Under the pieces are notes generated by a model that was given only the letters and a program-made list of their open reading frames with translations, searched no databases and was not told the DNA's origin. Source: Streptomyces sp. NRRL WC-3742 (GTDB taxonomy: Bacteria > Actinomycetota > Actinomycetes > Streptomycetales > Streptomycetaceae). Taken from it: a DNA stretch of 62,612 nt. Below, piece after piece: positions 43,962 to 53,047 of this stretch (the stretch's first letter is position 1; each line of letters starts with the position of its first letter). The stretch spans positions 1 to 62,612 of the forward strand of contig NZ_JOCF01000063.1 of the NCBI RefSeq assembly GCF_000720635.1, read 5' to 3'. The position numbers and the translations under genes were made by a program.

Positions 43962-45709
43962 CCCCGCCTCCACCGGTTGGTGATCGGCAGGCGGCGGTCC
44001 CGGCCGAAGTTCTTCACCGAGATCTTCGGGCCCGGCGGGTACTGGCGGCGCTTGTACTCGGCGGTGTCGACCAGCCGGACCACCCGGTCCACCACCGCCG
44101 GGTCGAAGCCGGCCGCGACGATCGCGTCCCGGCCCTCGTCGCCCTCGATGTAGCGGGTCAGCACCTCGTCCAGCAGGTCGTAGTCGGGCAGCGAGTCGGT
44201 GTCCACCTGGTCCGGCCGCAGCTCGGCGGACGGCGGCTTGCTGATCGTGTTCTCCGGGATCGGCGGCTCCTCGCCGCGCCGGAGGGCCTCCTCGTTGCGC
44301 CAGCGGGCCAGGCGGAAGATCAGCGACTTGTAGACGTCCTTGATCGGGCCGTACGCGCCCACCGAGTCGCCGTACAGGGTCGAGTAGCCGACGGCCAGTT
44401 CGCTCTTGTTGCCGGGGGCGAGGACGAGGTGGCCCTCCTGGTTGGAGACCGCCATCAGCAGGGTGCCGCGCAGCCGGGACTGCAGGTTCTCCTCGGCCAG
44501 GCCCGTCAGCTCGGTCGCGGCCATGTAGGCGTCGAACATCGGGGCGATGGGCACGGTGCGGAAGTTCAGCCCGGTGCGGCGGGCCAGCTCGGCCGCGTCG
44601 TCCCGGGAGTGCTGGGAGGAGTAGCGGCTCGGCATCGAGACGCAGTACACGTTCTCCGCGCCGATCGCGTCCACGGCGATCGAGGCCACCAGCGCCGAGT
44701 CGATGCCGCCGGACAGGCCGATCAGCACCGACCGCATGCCGTTCTTCTCCACGTACGCCCGGGTACCGGACACCAGGGCGGCCCAGATCTCCGCCTCGTC
44801 GGAGATCCTCGGCGCGACCTCGGCGCTCAGCCGCTCGGCCGGCTCCCCAGGCTCCCCGCCCAGCTCGGTACGCACCAGGTGCAGGCCGTCGGCGAGCAGC
44901 AGGCCGTCCGTGTGGTCGCTGCTGGCGGCCGGAAGGTCGAGGTCGAGGACCATCAGGTGCTCCTCGAACTGCGGGGAGCGGGCGAGGACCTCGCCGTCCG
45001 CGGCGACCACGATCGAGTCGCCGTCGAAGACCAGCTCGTCCTGGCCGCCGACCATGTTGACGTACGCCAGGGCGCAGCCCGCCTCGACCGCGCGCCGGCG
45101 GACCAGCTCCAGGCGCTGGTCGTCCTTGTCGCGCTCGTACGGGGAGCCGTTGATCACCAGCAGCAGCCCGGCCTCGGCCTCGGCGGCGGCGGTCACCCGG
45201 CCGCCGTCCTGCCAGATGTCCTCGCAGATCGCCAGGGCCACGTCCACCCCGTGCACCCGCAGCACCGGCAGCTGGTCGCCGGGGACGAACCAGCGGAACT
45301 CGTCGAAGACCCCGTAGTTGGGCAGGTGGTGCTTGGCGAAGCGGGTCACCACCTCGCCCCGGTGCAGTACGGCCGCGCAGTTCTGCGGGGACCCTGCGGG
45401 GCGGCCCAGCCGCGGCGAGGCGTGCTCCGAACGCCCGAGGTAGCCCACCACGACGGGCACCTCGCCCAGCCCCTCCCGCGCCAGCCGCCCCGCGAGCTCG
45501 ACCAGGGCGGCGCGGGACGCCTCCACGAAGGAGTGCCGCAGCGCGAGGTCCTCCACCGGGTACCCGGTCAGGGCCATCTCGGGGAACGCGACCAGCTGCG
45601 CACCGGCCTCCAGGGCCTGCCTGGTCCAGCGCACCACCTCATCGCCGTTGCGTGCGAGGTCACCGACCCACGGGTCGGTCTGACAGAGGGCGAGACGGAG
45701 ATTGGGCAT
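43958..45709 (-). CDS. nadE: Glutamine-dependent NAD+ synthetase
   Basis: The product has 583 residues. The N-terminal nitrilase-type glutaminase domain (1-270) has the triad Glu in VAFPEMALTGYP, Lys in AKHHLPNYGVFDE and Cys in LAICEDIW. The C-terminal synthetase domain (from about 290) has the PP-loop IGLSGGIDSALVAS and LAPGNKSELAVGYSTLYGD. It converts deamido-NAD to NAD with Gln as ammonia donor. ATG 45709 gives MPNLRLALCQTDPWVGD, the normal start. It is divergent from glnA2 by 185 bp. Confidence 0.95.
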   Translation of the reverse strand: MPNLRLALCQTDPWVGDLARNGDEVVRWTRQALEAGAQLVAFPEMALTGYPVEDLALRHSFVEASRAALVELAGRLAREGLGEVPVVVGYLGRSEHASPRLGRPAGSPQNCAAVLHRGEVVTRFAKHHLPNYGVFDEFRWFVPGDQLPVLRVHGVDVALAICEDIWQDGGRVTAAAEAEAGLLLVINGSPYERDKDDQRLELVRRRAVEAGCALAYVNMVGGQDELVFDGDSIVVAADGEVLARSPQFEEHLMVLDLDLPAASSDHTDGLLLADGLHLVRTELGGEPGEPAERLSAEVAPRISDEAEIWAALVSGTRAYVEKNGMRSVLIGLSGGIDSALVASIAVDAIGAENVYCVSMPSRYSSQHSRDDAAELARRTGLNFRTVPIAPMFDAYMAATELTGLAEENLQSRLRGTLLMAVSNQEGHLVLAPGNKSELAVGYSTLYGDSVGAYGPIKDVYKSLIFRLARWRNEEALRRGEEPPIPENTISKPPSAELRPDQVDTDSLPDYDLLDEVLTRYIEGDEGRDAIVAAGFDPAVVDRVVRLVDTAEYKRRQYPPGPKISVKNFGRDRRLPITNRWRRG

Positions 45710-45894
45710 GGCTCGAAGTGTAATCGTCGATCTGACGCAATGTCCCGCCAGGGGCCCCTGGACGGGGGTTCCGGGGGGTCGGCACTGCCGGGCGGGGCGG
45801 CGATCGGCCATGATGGGGTCAGGCGTTCGGTGGGGGCTTTCGGCGGCCTTCCGGGCGTAACACGAGCGTAAAGAGCAGAGGTGAGACTGTCCCC

Positions 45895-47256
45895 ATGGGC
45901 AAGCAGCAGCAGTTCGTGCTTCGGACGCTCGAGGAGCGTGACATCCGGTTCGTCCGGCTGTGGTTCACCGATGTTCTCGGGTTCCTCAAGTCGGTCGCGG
46001 TGGCGCCGGCCGAGTTGGAACAGGCGTTCGAGGAGGGCATCGGGTTCGACGGGTCGGCGATCGAGGGGTTCGCCCGGGTGTACGAGTCCGACATGATCGC
46101 CAAGCCGGACCCGACGACCTTCCAGATCCTGCCCTGGCGCTCGGAGACCCCGGGCACCGCCCGCATGTTCTGCGACATCCTGATGCCGGACGGCTCGCCC
46201 TCCTACGCCGACCCCCGGTTCGTGCTCAAGCGCACGCTGGAGAAGGCGTCCGAACAGGGGTTCACGTTCTACACCCACCCGGAGATCGAGTTCTTCCTGC
46301 TGAAGAACCTCCCCGGCGACGGCACCCCGCCGATCCCCGCCGACCAGTCCGGCTACTTCGACCACACCCCGCGCGGGGTGGGCCACGACTTCCGCCGACA
46401 GGCCATCACCATGCTGGAGTCGATGGGCATCTCGGTGGAGTTCTCGCACCACGAGGGCGCCCCCGGCCAGCAGGAGATCGACCTGCGCTATGCCGACGCG
46501 CTCTCCACCGCCGACAACATCATGACCTTCCGCCTGGTCATGAAGGAGGTCGCGCTGGAGCAGGGCGTGCACGCCAGCTTCATGCCCAAGCCGTTCTCCG
46601 AGCACCCCGGCAGCGGCATGCACACCCACGTCTCCCTCTTCGAGGGCGACCGCAACGCCTTCCACGAGTCCGGCGCCGAGTACCAGCTCTCCAAGGTGGG
46701 CCGCTCCTTCATCGCGGGCCTGCTGCGCCACGCCGCCGAGACGGCCGCCGTCACCAACCAGTGGGTGAACTCCTACAAGCGCATCTGGGGCGGCTCCCAG
46801 CGCACCGCCGGAGCCGGCGGCGAGGCCCCCTCGTACATCTGCTGGGGCCACAACAACCGCTCGGCCCTGATCCGCGTGCCGATGTACAAGCCCGGCAAGC
46901 AGGGCTCCACCCGCATCGAGGTCCGCTCCCTGGACACCGGCTGCAACCCGTACCTCGCCTACGCCGTCACCCTCGCCGCGGGCCTCAAGGGCATCCAGGA
47001 GGGCTACGAGCTCCCGCCCGGCGCCGACGACGACGTCTGGGCCCTGTCCGACTCCGAGCGCCGCGCCCTGGGCATCCAGCCGATGCCGCAGAACCTCGGC
47101 GAGGCCATCGACCTGATGCAGCGCAGCGAACTCGTCGCCGAGACCCTGGGCGAGCACGTCTTCGACTTCTTCCTGCGCAACAAGCGCCAGGAGTGGGAGG
47201 AGTACCGCTCCGAGGTCACGCCCTTCGAGCTGCGCAAGAACCTGCAGGTGCTGTAG
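45895..47256 (+). CDS. glnA2: GlnA2-type glutamine synthetase-like enzyme (gamma-glutamylpolyamine synthetase)
   Basis: The product has 453 residues, equal in length to S. coelicolor GlnA2, which is reported to ligate Glu to polyamines rather than ammonia. GS I landmarks: RFVRLWFTDVLGFLKSV, GIGFDGSAIEGF (latch), THPEIEFFLLK (metal Glu), PGQQEIDLRYADAL, PGSGMHTHVSLF and APSYICWGHNNRSALIRVP. The Tyr loop for adenylylation (NLYDLPP in GlnA) is altered to EGYELPPGADD, so GlnE control is doubtful. It is followed by a hairpin terminator. Housekeeping glnA is not in this window. Confidence 0.87.
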   Translation: MGKQQQFVLRTLEERDIRFVRLWFTDVLGFLKSVAVAPAELEQAFEEGIGFDGSAIEGFARVYESDMIAKPDPTTFQILPWRSETPGTARMFCDILMPDGSPSYADPRFVLKRTLEKASEQGFTFYTHPEIEFFLLKNLPGDGTPPIPADQSGYFDHTPRGVGHDFRRQAITMLESMGISVEFSHHEGAPGQQEIDLRYADALSTADNIMTFRLVMKEVALEQGVHASFMPKPFSEHPGSGMHTHVSLFEGDRNAFHESGAEYQLSKVGRSFIAGLLRHAAETAAVTNQWVNSYKRIWGGSQRTAGAGGEAPSYICWGHNNRSALIRVPMYKPGKQGSTRIEVRSLDTGCNPYLAYAVTLAAGLKGIQEGYELPPGADDDVWALSDSERRALGIQPMPQNLGEAIDLMQRSELVAETLGEHVFDFFLRNKRQEWEEYRSEVTPFELRKNLQVL

Positions 47257-47280
47257 CGGCGGGTTCCGCGTAAACGGGTC

Positions 47281-47318
47281 GGGGTCCGTCGTCGTCCGGG
47301 AGGGTGACGGCGGACCCC
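47281..47318 (+). terminator. glnA2 terminator hairpin
   Basis: GGGGTCCG-T-CGTC pairs with GACG-G-CGGACCCC (one T-G wobble) over a 12-base loop. It starts 24 bp after the glnA2 stop. Confidence 0.75.
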
Positions 47319-47434
47319 TCCGTCTGGGTGGATCTGAGGCGAATCGTTCCTCCGATGGCGGTTTGTGACGATGATGTGACGGAACGTCGTGGTCCGATTG
47401 GCGGGCTTCGTCCGCTACGTCCCCGAGAGGCACC

Positions 47435-48649
47435 ATGCGCTCCTCCACCGTCAGCCGCGCCGCCGCCGCCCGTCTGCTCGCCCGCCGGACCGGCGTCGCG
47501 GGCGCCGCGCTCGTCGCCGTCGCCGGCCAGCTCCTCATCGCCCCCACCGTGGCCGACGCCCGCGGCTCCGGCTCCTCGAAGCCGCACACGCGCGCCGAGA
47601 CCATCTCCGAGAACCGGCTGCCGTTCACCACCCGCTTCCAGGGCGACTTCCACGGCTCCATCACCCGGATCAGCAACTCGCTGATGACCTGTGACGAGAC
47701 CAAGGCGCCGCTGGACCCGGCACAGGTGCCCTGCGAGGACGCCCGCAAGGGCCTCGGGCCCATGCCGATCAACAACAAGTACGAGATGAAGTACATCAAC
47801 ATCGACCCGGGCACGATCGGCCCGCTCGGCGACCCGATCTACTCCGCCAGCTCAGCGGACCTCGGGCTGATCGACGGCTCCAACGTCAAGTACGCCCGGC
47901 TGTACTGGGGCGGCACCCGGGGCATCGGTGACACCGTGCTCCCGGAGAGCCAGATCGACGAGGTGTACCTGAAGGTCCCGGGCGAGAAGCAGTACCGCAA
48001 CATCGCCAACGACCAGCCGTCCATCGGCTACATCACCACCGACGTGGAGAGCAGCTACCAGGCGTCCGCCGACATCACCGACCTGGTCAAGAACGCCGGA
48101 AACGGCACCTACACCGTCGCCAACATGGACTCGGTGGTGAAGCCGCACAGCTGGGGCGGCTGGACGATCGTCGTCGCGTACCAGAACGACTGCAAGCCGA
48201 TGCGCCACATCCACCTGTGGGACGGCTTCCAGGTCGAACTGCCCGACAGCCCGCAGCTGGACATCAAGCTGAGCGGGCTGCAGACCCCGCAGAGCGGACC
48301 GGTCGGCGGCAAGCTCGGCTTCGTCGTCTACGACGGCGACCTCAAGTGGACGGGCGACACCCTGTCGGTCAAGTCCACCAACGGGCCCTCGACGCTGTTC
48401 GAGGACGTCAACCACGCGCCGAACGACGCGTTCAACTCCACCATCGAGGAGCTGACCCCGGCCGACCAGTTCGCCCGGAACCCGTACAACCGCAACAACT
48501 TCGGCTACGACTCCAACCGCTGGGACATCTCGCCGTTCCTGCGCAACGGGGACACCGACCTGACCGCCACCTTCAACACCCAGAAGGACGGCTACGACAT
48601 CGGGGTGTTCTACTCCTACGTCAACCTGGACGGCTCCACGGAGGTCTGA
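47435..48649 (+). CDS. Secreted DUF3344-like surface protein
   Basis: The product has 404 residues. A twin-Arg-like basic N-region, a hydrophobic core (GVAGAALVAVAGQLLIAP) and a cut near VADA-RG form a signal peptide of about 43 residues. The mature part is beta-rich with KYARLYWGGTRG, YTVANMD, GGWTIVVAYQND and a late DRWDISPFL-like region (NRWDISPFLRNG), the pattern of DUF3344 proteins. No LPXTG motif or membrane anchor is seen at the C-terminus. Function unknown. It overlaps the acyltransferase gene end by 34 bp, convergently. Confidence 0.72.
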   Translation: MRSSTVSRAAAARLLARRTGVAGAALVAVAGQLLIAPTVADARGSGSSKPHTRAETISENRLPFTTRFQGDFHGSITRISNSLMTCDETKAPLDPAQVPCEDARKGLGPMPINNKYEMKYINIDPGTIGPLGDPIYSASSADLGLIDGSNVKYARLYWGGTRGIGDTVLPESQIDEVYLKVPGEKQYRNIANDQPSIGYITTDVESSYQASADITDLVKNAGNGTYTVANMDSVVKPHSWGGWTIVVAYQNDCKPMRHIHLWDGFQVELPDSPQLDIKLSGLQTPQSGPVGGKLGFVVYDGDLKWTGDTLSVKSTNGPSTLFEDVNHAPNDAFNSTIEELTPADQFARNPYNRNNFGYDSNRWDISPFLRNGDTDLTATFNTQKDGYDIGVFYSYVNLDGSTEV

Positions 48650-49797
48650 TCCCGCTGGTCCCGGGAAGCCTCCCGGCGCCGCTGCCGCACCACTCGCGGC
48701 AGCGGCGCCGCCGCGTTCCGGGCCGCCCCGCGCAGCAGCCGCTCGCAGGGGCGCTCCACCCGGCCGTACAGGGCGCCGGCGGCGAGCAGGGAGGCCCCGG
48801 CCAGCAGCAGCCAGACGGCCGCCGTGTCGGCGCCCGGCGCGGGGCGGCCCCGGAGGGCCAGCCAGCAGCGCAGGCCGATCTCGTGCACCAGGTACCAGGC
48901 GTAGGACCACTCGCCGAGCCGCACCGCCGTCCGCCCGGCCAGCAGGCGGGGCGCCGAGCCCCGTACGTCCCGCGCGGCGGCGGCCGCGAGCAGGGCGGCG
49001 AACAGCGGCGCGGGCACCAACTGGGCGGCGCTGTACGGGCCGTACCAGAGCGCGTCGGGCACGGCGGCGTGCCAGGGGAGCAGCGCCAGGTGCCAGGCCG
49101 CCACGGCGAGGACGGCCGGGGCGAGCCGCAGCCGGGGGAGCGGCCCGTGGCACGGCAGCCCGTGGCGTACGGCGAGGCCCGTGACCACGCCGAGGAGGAA
49201 CTGCGGGGTGCGGGTCAGCGGCAGGTAGTCCAGCAGGAAGCCGCGAAGCACCGGGTCGGACGGCAGCAGGGCGCCCGCCGCCCACAGGACCGGGCCGAGG
49301 GCCGCGCAGAGCGCCGCGAGGGGCAGCCAGGTGCGCGGGCGGGGCCTCAACACCCGTAGCAGGTACGGGAACAGCAGGTAGAACCAGGCTTCGGCGCCCA
49401 GCGACCAGGAGGCCGGGTTGCCCCCGTACACCGTCCCCGGCGCCCAGGTGTGCAGCAGGGCCAGCGACCAGATCGCCGCCGCGAGGGGCAGGGCCGCGCC
49501 GATCGCCGCGTCGACGCCGAGGGAGAGCGCGGTGGTCAGCGCGTGCAGCGGCCAGATCCGGGCGAAGCGGCGGCGGGCGAAGGCCGCGGCGCGGGTGGGG
49601 GAGGCGGGGGAGGCGTCGTACGTCCAGGCGAGGACGAAGCCGGAGAGGACGAAGAAGAAGGTGACGCCCGAACGCCCGTACCAGGCAAGGGGACTGAGCA
49701 GCGGCACCTCGCCGACCTTGCGGGAGAGGTGGTACAGCACCACGAGCAGGGCGGCCCAGAAGCGCAGCCCGGTCAGCGAGGGCAGGCGGCTGGGCAT
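48616..49797 (-). CDS. Acyltransferase-3 (OafA/YrhL) membrane protein
   Basis: The product has 393 residues with about ten membrane helices. The N-terminal signature SLTGLRFWAALLVVLYHLS with the conserved Arg and His, and RSGVTFFFVLSGFVLAWTY, identify the family, which O-acylates sugars, lipids or antibiotics. SYAWYLVHEIGLRCW near residue 310 is the usual late motif. The tail after 360 is basic and hydrophilic. No cluster surrounds it, so the target may be a cell-wall glycan (inference). Confidence 0.85.
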   Translation of the reverse strand: MPSRLPSLTGLRFWAALLVVLYHLSRKVGEVPLLSPLAWYGRSGVTFFFVLSGFVLAWTYDASPASPTRAAAFARRRFARIWPLHALTTALSLGVDAAIGAALPLAAAIWSLALLHTWAPGTVYGGNPASWSLGAEAWFYLLFPYLLRVLRPRPRTWLPLAALCAALGPVLWAAGALLPSDPVLRGFLLDYLPLTRTPQFLLGVVTGLAVRHGLPCHGPLPRLRLAPAVLAVAAWHLALLPWHAAVPDALWYGPYSAAQLVPAPLFAALLAAAAARDVRGSAPRLLAGRTAVRLGEWSYAWYLVHEIGLRCWLALRGRPAPGADTAAVWLLLAGASLLAAGALYGRVERPCERLLRGAARNAAAPLPRVVRQRRREASRDQRDQTSVEPSRLT

Positions 49798-49939
49798 CGG
49801 GCGGCTCCGGAGCGTAACTGGGGTGGGGAGGAAGGGGGAGTGAGGTGGAGGATGGGCGCCGGGTGAACGAGCCCGCCCGGCTGGTGGTCACGCCCGGCAC
49901 GGGGTCGCGCGGGCGCGTAGCCTGCTGGGGGGAGACGGG

Positions 49940-52900
49940 ATGGAGGGGCCGATGGCGGTGGAGGATCAGCGGACCGGCGGCCGGGTGAGCCGGCCGGAGA
50001 TGCGGCTGGTCAGGCGCGGGTTCACCGACCCGGCGCAGGCGGTGCGGCTGCTGGACGGCCCCGGGCTGGAGGGCCTCGCCGACGATCCCGTGCTGCTGGA
50101 CGCGCTCGGCGCCACCGCCGACCCGGACCTCGCCCTGCTCGGCCTGGCCCGCCTCCTGGAGGCGTCCGACCAGGCCGACCGCCACACCCTGCGCGACACC
50201 CTCACCACCTCCAAGCCGCTGCGCGACCGGCTGCTCGGCGTCCTCGGCGTCTCCGCCGCCCTCGGCGACCACCTGGCCCGGCACCCGCACGACTGGCACG
50301 TGCTCGTCACCTTCGAGCTGCGCGACATGCACCCCGGCCCCGAGGACTTCCGCCGCGCCCTCGCCGAGGGCGTCCGCGACCACCGCCACGACCCCGCCGA
50401 CGCGCTGCGCATCGCCTACCGCCGCTGCCTGCTGGCCGTCGCCGCCCGCGACCTCACCGGCACCACCGACCTCGCCCAGACCGCCGCCGAACTCGCCGAC
50501 CTGGCCGGCGCCACCCTCCAGACCGCCCTGGACCTCGCCGCCGACCGGGACCCGGAGGCGGCCGCCGCCTGCCGCCTGGCCGTCATCGGGATGGGCAAGT
50601 GCGGCGGCCGGGAGCTCAACTACGTCTCCGACGTGGACGTGGTCTTCGTCGCCGAGCCCCGCGAGGGCGTCGACGAGCACGAGGCGGTCAAGGCGGCCAC
50701 CCGGCTCGCCGCCGCCCTCACCCGCCTCTGCGCCGACACCACCGGCGAGGGCACCATCTGGCCGGTGGACGCCAACCTGCGCCCCGAGGGCCGTCACGGC
50801 CCGCTGGTGCGCACCCTGGCCAGCCACCTCGCCTACTACCAGCGCTGGGCCAAGACCTGGGAGTTCCAGGCCCTGCTCAAGGCCCGCCCCGTCGCCGGGG
50901 ACGCCGAGCTCGGCGCCGCGTACGTGGAGGCGCTCGCCCCGATGGTCTGGCAGGCCGCCGCCCGGGAGAACTTCGTCGCCGACGTGCAGCAGATGCGCCG
51001 CCGGGTGATCGACTCCATCCCCGCCACCGAACTGGACCGCCAGCTCAAGCTCGGCCCCGGCGGGCTGCGCGACGTCGAGTTCTCCGTGCAGCTGCTCCAG
51101 CTGGTGCACGGCCGCACCGACCAGGCGCTTCGCAGCGGCAACACCCTGGAGGCGCTGGCCGCGCTCTCCCGAGGCGGGTACGTCGGCCGGGCGGACGCCG
51201 CCGCGCTCGACGCCGCCTACCGGTTCCTGCGCTCGCTGGAGCACCACATCCAGCTCTACCGGCTGCGCCGCACCCACCTGATGCCCACCGGGGACGAGGA
51301 CCAGCGCCGCCTGGCCCGCTCGCTGGCGCCGCTGATCAACGGCGACACCCGCACCGACCCGGTGGCCGCGCTGCGCCGCGAGTGGCGGCGCCACGCCGTC
51401 GAGGTGCGGCGGCTGCACGAGAAGCTGTTCTACCGCCCGCTGCTCGACGCCGTCGCCGAACTGCCGCCCGGCGCCGCAGGGTTGACCCCGGACGCGGCCA
51501 GGGCCCGGCTGGAGGCGCTCGGCTACACGGACCCGGCCGCCGCCCTGCGCCACCTCAGCGCGCTCGCCTCCGGGGTGAGCCGCAAGGCCGCGATCCAGCG
51601 CACCCTGCTGCCGGTGCTGCTCGGCTGGTTCGCCGACTCGGCCGACCCGGACGCCGGGCTGCTCAACTTCCGCCAGGTCTCCGACGCCCTCGGCCGCACC
51701 CCCTGGTACCTGCGGCTGCTGCGCGACGAGTCCGCCGCCGCCGAGCAGCTCGCCCGGGTGCTCTCGGCCGGCCGGCTGGCCCCCGACCTGCTGCTTCGCG
51801 CCCCCGAGGCCGTCGCCATGCTGGGCGACCCGCAGGGCCTGGCGCCGCGCGGCCGGGCGGCTCTGGAGTCGGAGATACTGGCCGCCGTCGGCCGGGCCGG
51901 GAACACCGCCGCCGCCGTGGCCGCCGCCCGGTCGGTCCGGCGCCGGGAGCTGTTCCGCACCTCCGCCGCGGACGTGCTCGGGCGGCTCGCGGACGACCCG
52001 TCCGAGGCGCTGGACCTCGCCGGGGAGGCGCTGACCTCGCTCAACGCCGCGACCCTCCAGGGCGCCCTGCGCGCCTGCGTCGCGGGCTGGGAGGCCCAGC
52101 ACGGGGGCCTGCCGACCAGGATCGCGGTCATCGCGATGGGCCGCTTCGGCGGCCACGAGCTGGGCTACGGCTCCGACGCCGACGTCCTCTTCGTCCACGA
52201 GCCGCTGCTCGGCTCCCTGGACGAGGACGCCGCCCGGGCCGCCCAGGCCGTCTGCAACGAACTGCGCACCCTGCTGGCCGCGCCCTCCACCGAACCGCCG
52301 CTGCTGGTGGACGCCGACCTGCGGCCGGAGGGGCGCAGCGGCCCGCTGGTGCGCACCCTCGCCTCGTACGAGGCGTACTACCGGCGCTGGTCGCACGCCT
52401 GGGAGAGCCAGGCGCTGCTGAGGGCCGAGCCGGTGGCGGGGGACGAGGAGCTGGGCGAGCGGTTCCGGCGGCTGATCGACCCGCTGCGCTACCCGGGCAC
52501 GGGCGTGCCGGAGCGGGACCTGATGGAGATCCGCCGGATCAAGGCCCGGATCGAGGCCGAACGCCTGCCGCGCGGGGCCGACCCGACCACCCACACCAAG
52601 ATCGGCCGGGGCGGGCTGGCGGACGTGGAGTGGACGGTGCAGCTGCTGCAGCTGCGGCACGGGCACGAGGTGCCGGCCCTGCGCACCACCCGGACCAGGG
52701 CCGCGCTGGCCGCCGCCGTCGCGGCCGGGCTGGTCGAGGAGGCGGACGCGCGGGTGCTGGACGCGGCCTGGCTGCTGGCCTCCCGGGTGCGCTCGGCGGT
52801 GATGCTGGTGCGCGGCCGGCCGGGCGACAGCTTCCCCGGGGAGGCCAGGGAGCTGGCCGGGGTGGCGCGCTACCTCGGGTACGGCGCCGGGCACAGCGGG

Positions 52901-52978
52901 GAGCTGGTGGACGACTACCGGCGCACCACCCGGCGGGCCAGGGCGGTCGTGGACCGGCTGTTCTACGGGTACAGCTGA
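49940..52978 (+). CDS. glnE: Glutamine synthetase adenylyltransferase/adenylyl-removing enzyme
   Basis: The product has 1012 residues. Two nucleotidyltransferase domains are clear: KCGGRELNYVSDVDVVF (about 220-236, deadenylylating half) and RFGGHELGYGSDADVLF (about 735-751, adenylylating half). Each is followed by its helical domain (WEFQALLKARPVAGD and WESQALLRAEPVAGD). The enzyme adenylylates GlnA in response to nitrogen state. ATG 49940 has GGGGAG upstream; ATG 49952 is an alternative. Nitrogen genes glnA2 and nadE lie within 6 kb. A U-tract terminator follows. Confidence 0.95.
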   Translation: MEGPMAVEDQRTGGRVSRPEMRLVRRGFTDPAQAVRLLDGPGLEGLADDPVLLDALGATADPDLALLGLARLLEASDQADRHTLRDTLTTSKPLRDRLLGVLGVSAALGDHLARHPHDWHVLVTFELRDMHPGPEDFRRALAEGVRDHRHDPADALRIAYRRCLLAVAARDLTGTTDLAQTAAELADLAGATLQTALDLAADRDPEAAAACRLAVIGMGKCGGRELNYVSDVDVVFVAEPREGVDEHEAVKAATRLAAALTRLCADTTGEGTIWPVDANLRPEGRHGPLVRTLASHLAYYQRWAKTWEFQALLKARPVAGDAELGAAYVEALAPMVWQAAARENFVADVQQMRRRVIDSIPATELDRQLKLGPGGLRDVEFSVQLLQLVHGRTDQALRSGNTLEALAALSRGGYVGRADAAALDAAYRFLRSLEHHIQLYRLRRTHLMPTGDEDQRRLARSLAPLINGDTRTDPVAALRREWRRHAVEVRRLHEKLFYRPLLDAVAELPPGAAGLTPDAARARLEALGYTDPAAALRHLSALASGVSRKAAIQRTLLPVLLGWFADSADPDAGLLNFRQVSDALGRTPWYLRLLRDESAAAEQLARVLSAGRLAPDLLLRAPEAVAMLGDPQGLAPRGRAALESEILAAVGRAGNTAAAVAAARSVRRRELFRTSAADVLGRLADDPSEALDLAGEALTSLNAATLQGALRACVAGWEAQHGGLPTRIAVIAMGRFGGHELGYGSDADVLFVHEPLLGSLDEDAARAAQAVCNELRTLLAAPSTEPPLLVDADLRPEGRSGPLVRTLASYEAYYRRWSHAWESQALLRAEPVAGDEELGERFRRLIDPLRYPGTGVPERDLMEIRRIKARIEAERLPRGADPTTHTKIGRGGLADVEWTVQLLQLRHGHEVPALRTTRTRAALAAAVAAGLVEEADARVLDAAWLLASRVRSAVMLVRGRPGDSFPGEARELAGVARYLGYGAGHSGELVDDYRRTTRRARAVVDRLFYGYS

Positions 52979-52986
52979 GCGATGCG

Positions 52987-53023
52987 AAGGGGCCCCTCTC
53001 CGGACGGAGAAGGGCCCCTTTTT
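52987..53023 (+). terminator. glnE terminator with U-tract
   Basis: AAGGGGCCCCTCTCCG pairs with 53005-53020 (one C-A mismatch), followed by TTTTT. It lies 8 bp after the glnE stop. Confidence 0.9.
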
Positions 53024-53047
53024 CGTATGTTCAGCTTTTTCGTACGT

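Noticed and set aside
47852..52894. 1680-codon minus-strand frame opposite glnE
   Set aside because: Antisense shadow; no start with ribosome site, no recognised motif.
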